From contig JAMXLG010000243.1 in assembly GCA_024281135.1 (NCBI GenBank), forward strand, positions 1 through 6,850: a stretch of 6,850 nt of DNA, read 5' to 3'. The notes beneath the pieces are model-generated. The model saw only the letters and a program-made list of their open reading frames with translations. It had not been told where the DNA came from and searched no databases. Below, one piece after another: positions 1-5,592 of the stretch. How positions within the stretch are numbered: the stretch's first letter is position 1; the number at the start of each line of letters is the position of its first letter. The position numbers were made by a program, and so were the translations under genes. The stretch is from Vulcanimicrobiia bacterium (GTDB lineage Bacteria; Eremiobacterota; Eremiobacteria; Baltobacterales; Baltobacteraceae).

Positions 1-1
1 G

Positions 2-475
2 CCTCCAAAGACACCGTCGCGTCCGACCACGCAGACGCAAACGCACCCTCTGCCTCCGCGAGTTCCTTCAACTAGAGGGAAAGGCCCGTCGGAACCGCCC
101 TTTCACGGACCGCCGAACAACGCAACCCCTGGGCCGGCTGTAAATATTGCGAGTGCGCAACCAGGTACGCCGGCGCCGACCGAAACGCCGAAGCCCGCGT
201 GTTCGGTGCCGAATGCACGTGCCGCAGCCGTCAGCGTCGTTTCTCCGACGATTCCTGACGAGCTGGGTACGGACGTAAACGCACAGGCGCAAGTACGCGT
301 CACACTAACACCTACCGGTGCGGTTGAAGGCGTTACTATCTATCATTCAGCCGGAAATGTGCTGCTCGATCGCGAGGCGTTGCGCGCCGCACGGCAATCG
401 AGCTATCGCGCGGAAGTACGCGACTGCGTTCCGATTCGAGGCGATTATTTGTTCACGGTCGATTTCACGGGGTAG
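2..475 (+). CDS. TonB-family protein, C-terminal part (partial, 5' end outside window)
   Basis: The frame is open from the window edge to a TAG at 473-475. The first part (about nt 2-199) is rich in Pro, Thr and Ala, as in the periplasm-spanning linker of TonB proteins. From about nt 200 it becomes a TonB C-terminal domain: a VNAQAQVRVTLTPTGAVEGV strand-turn-strand, then SAGNVLLDREALRAAR (the conserved S-G-x-x-LD-x-x-AL helix), then a final strand ending YLFTVDF. TonB proteins pass inner-membrane proton-motive energy (via ExbB/ExbD) to outer-membrane receptors. Many short TonB-domain proteins like this have no proven partner. Two cysteines (codons 200-202 and 425-427) bracket the domain and could form a disulfide. 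The N-terminal membrane anchor is not visible, so a non-transporter TonB-domain protein is possible. A GTG at 206 lies inside the domain and is not a credible start. The next gene begins 5 nt after the stop, which suggests an operon. Confidence 0.85.
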   Translation, partial: PPKTPSRPTTQTQTHPLPPRVPSTRGKGPSEPPFHGPPNNATPGPAVNIASAQPGTPAPTETPKPACSVPNARAAAVSVVSPTIPDELGTDVNAQAQVRVTLTPTGAVEGVTIYHSAGNVLLDREALRAARQSSYRAEVRDCVPIRGDYLFTVDFTG

Positions 476-480
476 CCATC

Positions 481-1317
481 ATGTTTGTTGCCTGGGCTCT
501 CGCGGCTACACTCGACGCATCGGCGTTTGCGTACGACGAACGCGCGCCGCTGAAAGAGGTTTACGGAACGACGACCCAGCGCGACGGCGTGACGATGCGT
601 GAGATTACCTTTACCTCATCCGGCGGCCGCGCGGTTCACGGCGTCGTGGTTCCGGGAACGGGCAACGGAAAACATGCAGCGGTACTCTTCGTGCATTGGC
701 TAGGTGATGAAGCAACGACGAATCATACCGAGTTCGAGGACGATGCCGCGGAGCTTGCAAAGCGCGGCGTGACCTCGCTTCTTGTCGATGCGATGTGGTC
801 GCAGAAAGATTGGTTCGAAAAAGGGCGCACGACGCAAACCGACTATCTACGGTCGATCGCGCAAGTTGTTGACTTGCGGCGCTCGCTCGACGCATTGCTC
901 GTGCAACCAAACGTGGATCCGTCGCGCGTCGCATACGTCGGACATGACTTCGGCTCAATGTACGGTGCCGTGCTCGCCGGCGTCGATCCGCGCCCGCAGT
1001 GGTATGTGTTGATGGCGGGAACGACCTCGTTCTCGCAATGGTATCTGCTCGGGGCGAAACCGGCGGACGTGCAATCGTACGTCGCGCAGATGGCGCCGCT
1101 CGACCCGGGCGGGTATCTGGCTCGTTCGACGGCGCGCGGCTTTCTGTTCCAATTCAGCGCGCACGATCGGTACATTACGTCGTCGCGAGAACTCGAATTT
1201 TTCCAGTCCGCGCCGCTGCCGCGCGCGATGGCCGTCTACGACGTCGGTCACTCGCTCGCGACACCGGCAGCCACGCAAGACAGGCTTGCATGGTTAGCCG
1301 AGAAGTTGCGTCTGTAG
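481..1317 (+). CDS. Alpha/beta hydrolase with Asp at the nucleophile elbow, probably exported
   Basis: This is a 278-residue protein with the order of an alpha/beta-hydrolase fold. There is an oxyanion-hole region at VHWLG (71-75), a nucleophile elbow G154-H-D156-F-G158, a likely acid D229 in SAHDRYI and a catalytic His H257 in YDVGHS. The expected Ser/Cys of esterases and dienelactone hydrolases is Asp, as in epoxide hydrolases and haloalkane dehalogenases, so the substrate class is open. The first 17 residues are short, hydrophobic and end ASAFA, like a weak signal peptide, but they lack a positive N-region. A periplasmic or anchored location is therefore only probable. ATG 481 follows the TonB-family stop by 5 nt with a modest CGGGG upstream, so the two genes are probably cotranscribed. 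Alternatives are a catalytically different or inactive family member. The fold is fairly certain and the reaction is unknown. Confidence 0.85.
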   Translation: MFVAWALAATLDASAFAYDERAPLKEVYGTTTQRDGVTMREITFTSSGGRAVHGVVVPGTGNGKHAAVLFVHWLGDEATTNHTEFEDDAAELAKRGVTSLLVDAMWSQKDWFEKGRTTQTDYLRSIAQVVDLRRSLDALLVQPNVDPSRVAYVGHDFGSMYGAVLAGVDPRPQWYVLMAGTTSFSQWYLLGAKPADVQSYVAQMAPLDPGGYLARSTARGFLFQFSAHDRYITSSRELEFFQSAPLPRAMAVYDVGHSLATPAATQDRLAWLAEKLRL

Positions 1318-1351
1318 CGACAAAAATCCGAAAGGGACCCACTCCCACGCA

Positions 1352-1357
1352 TAGAAT
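1352..1357 (+). promoter_or_regulatory. Possible -10 element for tRNA-Phe
   Basis: TAGAAT (one mismatch to TATAAT) lies 31 nt before the mature tRNA 5' end and is followed by a GC-rich stretch, as expected of a stable-RNA promoter. No convincing -35 hexamer is visible at 16-18 nt upstream. A 6-bp GC hairpin (1368-1373 with 1377-1382) sits in the putative 5' leader just before the tRNA. Confidence 0.3.
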
Positions 1358-1388
1358 CAGGGTCGGTCGCCGCAGCGCGGCGGTTCGA

Positions 1389-1464
1389 GCCAAGGTAGCT
1401 CAGTTGGTAGAGCACGCGCCTGAAAAGTGCGGTGTCGCCGGTTCGATTCCGGCCCTTGGCACCA
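1389..1464 (+). tRNA. tRNA-Phe (anticodon GAA), CCA encoded
   Basis: A complete 76-nt cloverleaf is present. The 7-bp acceptor stem is GCCAAGG with CCTTGGC, the D-stem is GCTC/GAGC with a GG-containing loop, and the anticodon stem is CGCGC/GTGCG (one G-T) around loop CTGAAAA. The T-arm is GCCGG-TTCGATT-CCGGC, followed by discriminator A and a genomic CCA at 1462-1464. Bases 34-36 read GAA, which decodes UUY. The gene stands alone: the terminator begins 9 nt later and no other tRNA is adjacent. Confidence 0.98.
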
Positions 1465-1473
1465 TAGAAAGTT

Positions 1474-1499
1474 GAAAGCCCCGCTTTTGCGGGGCTTTC
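1474..1499 (+). terminator. Rho-independent terminator after tRNA-Phe, possibly bidirectional
   Basis: There is a perfect 11-bp stem (1474-1484 with 1489-1499) around a TTTT loop, followed by a T-rich tail (TTTCTTTCGTT). It ends tRNA-Phe transcription. The minus-strand HdeD-family gene stops at 1511, so its transcript also runs into this hairpin. On that strand the tail (CTTTCAACTTTC) is moderately U-rich, so the same hairpin may terminate both sides. Confidence 0.9.
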
Positions 1500-1510
1500 T
1501 TTCGTTACGG

Positions 1511-2071
1511 TTACGCTGCCGGCAGCGCGCGGAGCTTCATTGCGAATCCACACCATGAGATGCCCGCGAAGATGAAGCTTACACCCACCGCAAAGCCGAT
1601 GAACCACAGCGCCGAGACCGGCCATTGCATCCACAGCAGCACGCCGAGAATCACCGAGACGATTCCGCTAAAGACCGCCCAGCCGTACTGCGGGAATTGC
1701 GACCACAGCGCGTAGACGAAGCGGAAGAGTCCCGTGAACACGAGATACACCGAAAGCAACAGCGTCACGGTAAGCGTTCCGGCAAGCGGATAGCGGATCA
1801 GAGAGAAGCCGACGAAGATTTCCAATGCACCGAAGAGCAGGTACAAGATAATGTGACCCGCGTTCCGCGACTGAAAGACGGCGACGATCTGCGCTATGCC
1901 TGCGATGAGGATGATGATACCGAGTGCGGTTATCGATGCCAGTGTAGCGGTGCTTTCATAGATAATGGCCAGGACGCCTAGCACGATCAGTGCGATGCCC
2001 AGCGCCATAAACCAGCCCCAGTCTTTGTGAGCCGTCTGAAGTCCGGCCCTAATGTCGCCTACAACATTCAT
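1511..2071 (-). CDS. HdeD family (DUF308) integral membrane protein
   Basis: This 186-residue protein is almost entirely six hydrophobic segments (about residues 19-38, 44-65, 72-91, 97-118, 128-147 and 152-175) with very short loops. That is the arrangement of the HdeD/DUF308 family. The segment around LTVTLLLSVYLVFTGLFRF is typical of the family. E. coli HdeD is linked to acid resistance at high cell density, but most family members have no tested function, so the role here is unassigned. ATG 2071 is chosen over the in-frame ATG at 2116 because a strong Shine-Dalgarno AAGGAAGGG (2078-2086) lies 6 nt before it and the protein then starts just before the first membrane helix. The upstream gene (2140, plus) is divergent, so promoters share the 68-nt gap. 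Confidence 0.9.
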   Translation of the reverse strand: MNVVGDIRAGLQTAHKDWGWFMALGIALIVLGVLAIIYESTATLASITALGIIILIAGIAQIVAVFQSRNAGHIILYLLFGALEIFVGFSLIRYPLAGTLTVTLLLSVYLVFTGLFRFVYALWSQFPQYGWAVFSGIVSVILGVLLWMQWPVSALWFIGFAVGVSFIFAGISWCGFAMKLRALPAA

Positions 2072-2077
2072 GTCTGT

Positions 2078-2086
2078 CCCTTCCTT
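2078..2086 (-). promoter_or_regulatory. Ribosome binding site fixing the HdeD-family start
   Basis: The minus strand reads AAGGAAGGG, 6 nt before ATG 2071. A longer reading starting at 2116 would place this purine run inside the coding sequence, so the internal ATG is preferred. Confidence 0.75.
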
Positions 2087-2095
2087 ACCGTAAGG
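2083..2095. promoter_or_regulatory. Short inverted repeat in divergent intergenic region, possible operator
   Basis: CCTTACCGTAAGG is a 13-bp perfect dyad with one central base. It lies between the divergent HdeD-family and binding-protein genes and touches the HdeD-family Shine-Dalgarno. The one-base centre rules out a tight RNA hairpin of this form, so a DNA site for a dimeric regulator is the more sensible reading. Chance occurrence is quite possible. Confidence 0.2.
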
Positions 2096-2126
2096 GAAGC
2101 GTACCGGATGGGACATTGGATGTCAT

Positions 2127-2131
2127 GAAGG
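2127..2131 (+). promoter_or_regulatory. Ribosome binding site of the amino-acid-binding protein
   Basis: GAAGG lies 8 nt before ATG 2140. The alternative in-frame ATG at 2170 has no purine-rich sequence at the right distance, so this site decides the start. Confidence 0.65.
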
Positions 2132-2139
2132 TCTAAAGA

Positions 2140-2988
2140 ATGGCGCGACCTGTGGCCGATACTCGTTCTATGAGCGTATTTGCCCGTGCGAGCGTCCTTA
2201 TGCTCGCAGCTGTTCTATCCATGCTCTCTACTCGGGCTTTCGCAGACGCTCCGTTGCGTGCAGGTTCGGACGTCTCGTACGCCCCGTTAGAGTTCTATAC
2301 CGGTTCTCACCAGATGCGCGGTTTCGACGTCGACCTCGCAGGCGCGCTGGCAGAGCGACTCGGCACCCACCTCTCAATCTCGAACCACACGTTCGACGAT
2401 CTGATTCCGGCGGTGAAGAAGGGGTCGTTCGATCTCGCCATCTCGGCGCTCTCGGACACCAGAGTGCGTGAAAAGCAAGTCGATTTCATCGACTATATGC
2501 TGGCTGGAAGCGGGATGCTCGTTCCCGCCGGCAACCCCAAACGCGTCTTTGAGCTTGGCGCACTTTGCGGCTTGCGCGTTGACGTGCAGAAGGGAACCTC
2601 ACAAGAAGCCGCACTCGAAGAACAATCCAAGCACTGCAAAGACATCGGGCTTGCGGAAATCAAGCTGACCTCATTTGCAACTGATGAAGCCGGGTTCAAG
2701 TTCTTCGCCGCCGGCAGCTCCGACGTTCATGTGACCGATTATCCGGTGGTCGCGTATCTTGCGAAAACCAACGATCATAAATACGAAGTCGCAGGCCGTC
2801 AGTTTGCACTCGTACCGTACGGGATCGTTGTCTCAAAGAGCAATCCGGCATTGCGTCAACGCGTCGTTGCCGCACTACAGTCCGTCATCGCAGACGGAAC
2901 GTACGACAAACTGCTGAAGAAGTGGGGACTCGAACAAGGCGCGCTGCGCAGCGTGCCCGTCAATGCAGGCACGCTGTTCGCGCACTAG
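2140..2988 (+). CDS. Polar amino acid ABC transporter periplasmic substrate-binding protein (SBP_bac_3 type)
   Basis: This 282-residue secreted binding protein carries a signal peptide over residues 1-35: basic Arg residues, a hydrophobic core about 13-29, and AFA as a probable signal peptidase I site before D36. The mature part shows the family hallmarks: YAPLEFY near 47-53, RGFDVDLAGAL (60-70), ISALSDTRVREKQVDF (101-116, holding the Arg that grips the substrate carboxylate) and VDVQKGTSQ (147-155) at the lobe 2 entry. D200 in VTDYPV is the usual alpha-amino contact. C143 and C166 may form a disulfide. Length (about 247 mature residues) is normal. It would capture an amino acid or related small molecule for an inner-membrane ABC importer, but no permease or ATPase gene is present, so the partner is elsewhere. 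Specificity cannot be read from sequence. The DLH gene converges on it with a 7-nt gap and no clear terminator. Confidence 0.93.
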   Translation: MARPVADTRSMSVFARASVLMLAAVLSMLSTRAFADAPLRAGSDVSYAPLEFYTGSHQMRGFDVDLAGALAERLGTHLSISNHTFDDLIPAVKKGSFDLAISALSDTRVREKQVDFIDYMLAGSGMLVPAGNPKRVFELGALCGLRVDVQKGTSQEAALEEQSKHCKDIGLAEIKLTSFATDEAGFKFFAAGSSDVHVTDYPVVAYLAKTNDHKYEVAGRQFALVPYGIVVSKSNPALRQRVVAALQSVIADGTYDKLLKKWGLEQGALRSVPVNAGTLFAH

Positions 2989-2995
2989 TGCAACG

Positions 2996-3685
2996 CTACT
3001 GAAGCTGCTTACGTAGAAAATCGATCGCGCGGGACCAGGACAATTTATCCGACTCTTCGTGATAGTGTCCGAGTCCCGCTTGTCCCATTGGATTCGGATT
3101 GTTGAATCCGTGCTGGGCGTCGTAACGATGGAACTCGTGCGGAACGCCCGCTTCTTTGAAACGCGCTTCGATACGACTGACGGCTTGCGGGCTAGCGAAG
3201 TCGTCGTGGTTCGCCCAGTGACCTTGCACGGGAACCTTTATCTGCCCCACGTCACCGGCTTCCGGCGGCGTCACACCGTAGAACGTTACGACGGCATCGA
3301 TCTCAGGGTCGTTCATTGCTGCGAGCAGAGCAAGGGCGCCGCCGACGCAAAAGCCGAGGACGGCGACGTCCTTCGAACCGGTCGACTTCAGGTATTTCAC
3401 GCCTCCGCGAATATCTTGCTTCGCGGCGTCACCGAAGTCCAAGCCTTGTACTAAGTGGTTTGCTTCGTCCGGGACAACCGCTTTGCGGCCACGGAAAAGA
3501 TCGGGAACGAGCACGCGGAATCCCGCGCTCGCGAGTTTGTCGGCCATCTGTTTGATCGAGTCGTCGACGCCCCACCATTCTTCAATCATCACGACGCCGG
3601 GCGCGTCGTCTGGGGCTCCGTCCGCGGAGTAGTATCCGGGGGCGCGCTGCCCATCGGGGCGCGTGAATTCGACCATCTCGCTCAA
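2996..3685 (-). CDS. Dienelactone hydrolase family protein (TTG start, coupled to the DUF5069 gene)
   Basis: This 229-residue protein matches bacterial dienelactone hydrolases (carboxymethylenebutenolidase, about 236 residues) throughout. The nucleophile elbow is GFC113VGG, the glutamate before the Trp pair is E36 in IEEWWGV (the position of Glu36 in ClcD), an acid lies at D161 or D162 in NHDDF, and the catalytic His is H192 in DAQHGF. DLH opens dienelactone to maleylacetate in chloroaromatic breakdown. Many homologs act on other substrates, so the substrate is unknown. It has no signal peptide and is probably cytosolic. The start is TTG 3685: GGAAGGGG (3693-3700) lies 7 nt upstream and TTG overlaps the upstream stop as TTGA. 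The ATG at 3676 is 16 nt from that site. The frame remains open upstream to 3796 through the DUF5069 gene, which allows a frameshift fusion (see findings). Confidence 0.92.
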   Translation of the reverse strand: MSEMVEFTRPDGQRAPGYYSADGAPDDAPGVVMIEEWWGVDDSIKQMADKLASAGFRVLVPDLFRGRKAVVPDEANHLVQGLDFGDAAKQDIRGGVKYLKSTGSKDVAVLGFCVGGALALLAAMNDPEIDAVVTFYGVTPPEAGDVGQIKVPVQGHWANHDDFASPQAVSRIEARFKEAGVPHEFHRYDAQHGFNNPNPMGQAGLGHYHEESDKLSWSRAIDFLRKQLQ

Positions 3686-4032
3686 ACCGTTACCCCTTCC
3701 TCGGCATCTTGCCGGTCTAAGTTTTTTTTCTTTTCCTTGAGAAGCCAATCGTTCGCGCGACGAATGCGATCGGGAGATACGCGTTCGGCAAGCCATGCCT
3801 GAATCGCTGGATCCGTAGTGTGCGTACGAATCGCTTCGTCAAAGTCCTTAGGCGTTATACCCCAGCGTTGCATGACGCCTTTGTCCATCGGACAGGGATA
3901 GATGTAGTCGTAAATCGTTCCCGCTGCAGACGCGCGGGCCTTGTCGTATACGCGTGCGAGCCAAAGCGCATCGCCGAGCGGTTCCCGGCCGCGGCGCGGG
4001 AACGTCTTTCCATCTCGAAAATCGGTAGCCAT
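3682..4032 (-). CDS. DUF5069 domain protein
   Basis: This 116-residue small soluble protein has the DUF5069 pattern. FPRRGREPLGDALWLARVYD comes near the N-terminus (11-30), followed by KARASAAGTIYDYIYPCPMD (31-50), a helical C-terminal half and a Lys-rich end (WLLKEKKKN, 96-104). The conserved YxYPCPxD stretch is the family signature as I know it; its biochemical function is not established. ATG 4032 is chosen because family members begin just before the FPR motif; the frame is open further upstream to 4122 but without family-like sequence. No good Shine-Dalgarno precedes 4032, so the start is less certain and could be leaderless. It is the first gene of a unit with the dienelactone hydrolase, sharing TTGA at 3682-3685. 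An A8 run at 3722-3729 near the 3' end is unusual in this GC-rich sequence. Confidence 0.85.
   Translation of the reverse strand: MATDFRDGKTFPRRGREPLGDALWLARVYDKARASAAGTIYDYIYPCPMDKGVMQRWGITPKDFDEAIRTHTTDPAIQAWLAERVSPDRIRRANDWLLKEKKKNLDRQDAEEGVTV
3693..3700 (-). promoter_or_regulatory. Ribosome binding site supporting the TTG start of the dienelactone hydrolase
   Basis: The minus strand reads GGAAGGGG, 7 nt before TTG 3685. It lies within the last codons of the DUF5069 gene, which fits translational coupling. Confidence 0.7.
3702..3727 (-). promoter_or_regulatory. Candidate -1 frameshift/slippage site (A AAA AAC, spacer, hairpin)
   Basis: On the minus strand the heptamer A AAA AAC (3727-3721) is in the X XXY YYZ register of the DUF5069 frame (codons 103 and 104), at the end of an A8 run (3729-3722). 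After a 6-nt spacer (3720-3715) comes a 5-bp hairpin, CGGCA/TGCCG with loop AGA (3714-3702). A weak AGGA lies 6 nt before the heptamer. The -1 frame is the dienelactone hydrolase frame and has no stop between. The hairpin is small, and the AGGA spacing is shorter than in dnaX, so function is unproven. Confidence 0.4.
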
Positions 4033-4058
4033 AGGGTTATCAACGCCGAGCGGTACGA

Positions 4059-4742
4059 GTGGGTTGCTGGTCGAAAACGCGGCTCGTGAAACGCGAACCA
4101 CGTTGGCGGCCTGCCATTGCAATCGTCATCGCACTCGTGCTCTACGAGCGCCTGCCTCCAAAACTGACGTTCGGTCCGGTTTGGGTGTTACCCGTGATCG
4201 TCGGCGCGCTGCTCTTGTCGCTGCTCCTTTTCGAAGGAAAAATGCCGCGGAATGTGCGCAGTACAGCCATCGTCGCATTGATTGCGACGCTAAATTTCTT
4301 CAATATCGCGTCGGTGATCTTATTGGTCAACGACCTAGTGAATCCGCATACGAGGCATCACGGAGCCACGGCATCCGAGCTGCTGCAATCGGGTGCGCTA
4401 ATCTGGTCAACAAACGTCATTGTCTTCGCGTTGTGGTTTTGGGAGATCGACGAAGGCGGCGTCGAGATTCGCGATCACATTCCAACGTGCACCGATGCGC
4501 CTGCCGATTTTCTTTTTCCACAGTTGACGTTGCTACAGATGCACTCGGCGTCCGTGCCGGCAAATTGGCGTCCGATGTTTTTGGACTATCTGTACTTGTC
4601 GTTCACGAACGCGCTTGCATTTAGTCCGACCGATGTGATGCCGTTGACGCGCATCGCAAAGATTCTCATGCTGATCGAGTCGCTAATCTCGTTCGTAACC
4701 GTTGCGCTGATCCTGGCGCGTTCGGTGAACATCTTGAGTTAA
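4059..4742 (+). CDS. Multi-pass membrane protein, DUF1345-like
   Basis: As drawn from GTG 4059 the protein has 227 residues. Hydrophobic segments lie at about 17-30, 39-58, 68-92, 111-130, 173-190 and 198-223, indicating an inner-membrane protein. The closing part, YLYLSFTNALAFSPTD followed by MPLTR and a final helix ending ARSVNIL, resembles the C-terminus of DUF1345 membrane proteins, with a layout loosely like an ion-channel pore loop and inner helix. No function is established. The start is ambiguous: GTG 4059 has only a weak GAGCGG before it, and GTG 4086 would give a 218-residue protein that begins with a basic stretch before the first helix. The divergent DUF5069 gene starts only 26 nt away, so promoters must overlap coding DNA. 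The stop overlaps that of the convergent DUF4239 gene. Confidence 0.75.
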   Translation: MGCWSKTRLVKREPRWRPAIAIVIALVLYERLPPKLTFGPVWVLPVIVGALLLSLLLFEGKMPRNVRSTAIVALIATLNFFNIASVILLVNDLVNPHTRHHGATASELLQSGALIWSTNVIVFALWFWEIDEGGVEIRDHIPTCTDAPADFLFPQLTLLQMHSASVPANWRPMFLDYLYLSFTNALAFSPTDVMPLTRIAKILMLIESLISFVTVALILARSVNILS

Positions 4743-5521
4743 TGTTGACTCGGCAGGCTTTGCAAATCGTGTACGAAGCCGTTCGGGTGAATTTGAAGCG
4801 GGCCGCGGAACGGCAGATCCAATTCGGCGACGATCAAGAACGTGGCTCCGACGACTGCGCCTAGGGCGAGAACCATCAAGAGATGCGCGCGAGCATTCGC
4901 AACGCGGAAGAAGTACACAAAACTGATGGTGATCGCCGAGACGAAGACCATCATCGCCCATACCAACGCGGGTACCGCTTCGGCGTTATTGAAAAGACGA
5001 GTGCGCCGCGCGTCGAGAAAGTTATGCACGTGCGTCAACGCGTCGGCTTGGGAGTTCTGTTCGCCCATAGTGGTGGGCGGATACGATTGAACGCTATCGA
5101 CGATTTCGATTGCGATGCGTTCCGCGGTTTTACTCTCGGAGCCGGATTTCATGAGCGGCCATTCGTCACGCACGACGACGTCAATATATTGGCGTATCCT
5201 TGCACGTAGCGGGTTCCCGAAGTTAGCCGGCAGCGCAAAGCTGACGTGGTAGAGATCGGCGAGCTCCGCCGCTTCGGAGTCGGCACCTTGCGCCGCCGCG
5301 TCCCACTCTTGCCACCCCGTGACAGCCATGAACGACAGCAAAACGGCGAGCAGAGTTCCGACCGTGCCCATGATAGGCCCGGCAACGTCGTTGTGAGTGA
5401 ACCCGTTTCCGCGATCGTACCGGCGGCGCGCAAAGTACAGGCCCGCCGTTGAAAGCAAGCAACAGCCGCCGATAAAGACGACGGTTGCAACCCAAAGGGG
5501 TAGGCTGTAGACCCACGTCAC
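4739..5521 (-). CDS. DUF4239 (bestrophin-like) membrane protein
   Basis: This 260-residue protein has two hydrophobic helices at the N-terminal side (about 8-30 and 50-68), a long polar helical middle (about 70-180) and two C-terminal helices (about 185-206 and 213-233). That is the DUF4239 layout. Supporting motifs are NDVAGPIMGTVGTLLAVLLSF (44-64) and the closing ELDLPFRGPLQI (233-244), where the LDxPFxG box is typical. The family is called bestrophin-like from fold similarity to anion channels; transport by bacterial members is not established. The start is GTG 5521: an in-frame TGA lies two codons upstream, so no longer version exists, and a GGGGGAA lies 10 nt before it. It reads away from the tRNA-Gly gene and converges on the DUF1345-like gene with overlapping stops. 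Confidence 0.85.
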   Translation of the reverse strand: MTWVYSLPLWVATVVFIGGCCLLSTAGLYFARRRYDRGNGFTHNDVAGPIMGTVGTLLAVLLSFMAVTGWQEWDAAAQGADSEAAELADLYHVSFALPANFGNPLRARIRQYIDVVVRDEWPLMKSGSESKTAERIAIEIVDSVQSYPPTTMGEQNSQADALTHVHNFLDARRTRLFNNAEAVPALVWAMMVFVSAITISFVYFFRVANARAHLLMVLALGAVVGATFLIVAELDLPFRGPLQIHPNGFVHDLQSLPSQH

Positions 5522-5592
5522 AGCTCAACCGTTCCCCCAGAGGACGGGTCATAGCCTGCAACGAATCGGGCGGGCTGCCAGTGGATGCGCAC

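Noticed and set aside
1389..1464. tRNA-Phe as an integration site for a mobile element
   Set aside because: No integrase, no repeat of the tRNA 3' end elsewhere in the window, and ordinary chromosomal genes follow.
999..1475. Plus-strand open frame running through the hydrolase 3' end and tRNA-Phe
   Set aside because: It overlaps a well-supported gene in another frame and a complete tRNA, and has Arg-rich low-complexity composition.
2072..2116. N-terminal extension of the HdeD-family frame to ATG 2116
   Set aside because: A strong ribosome binding site points to ATG 2071, and the 15 extra residues are encoded by intergenic sequence containing that site.
2982..2991. Palindrome GCACTAGTGC at the end of the binding-protein gene as a terminator
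   Set aside because: It has no loop and no T-tract, so it is not an intrinsic terminator; it is probably chance around the TAG stop.
3722..3729. A8 run as an indel sequencing error hiding a true single fused gene
   Set aside because: Both frames are intact: DUF5069 has a family-like ending and the hydrolase has its own start and ribosome site in a standard coupled overlap. An error cannot be fully excluded without reads.
3686..3796. N-terminal extension of the dienelactone hydrolase to 3796 as an ordinary start
   Set aside because: It lies within the DUF5069 coding sequence, has an Arg/Lys-rich shadow composition, and the coupled TTG with ribosome site explains initiation. It is kept only as a frameshift-fusion possibility.
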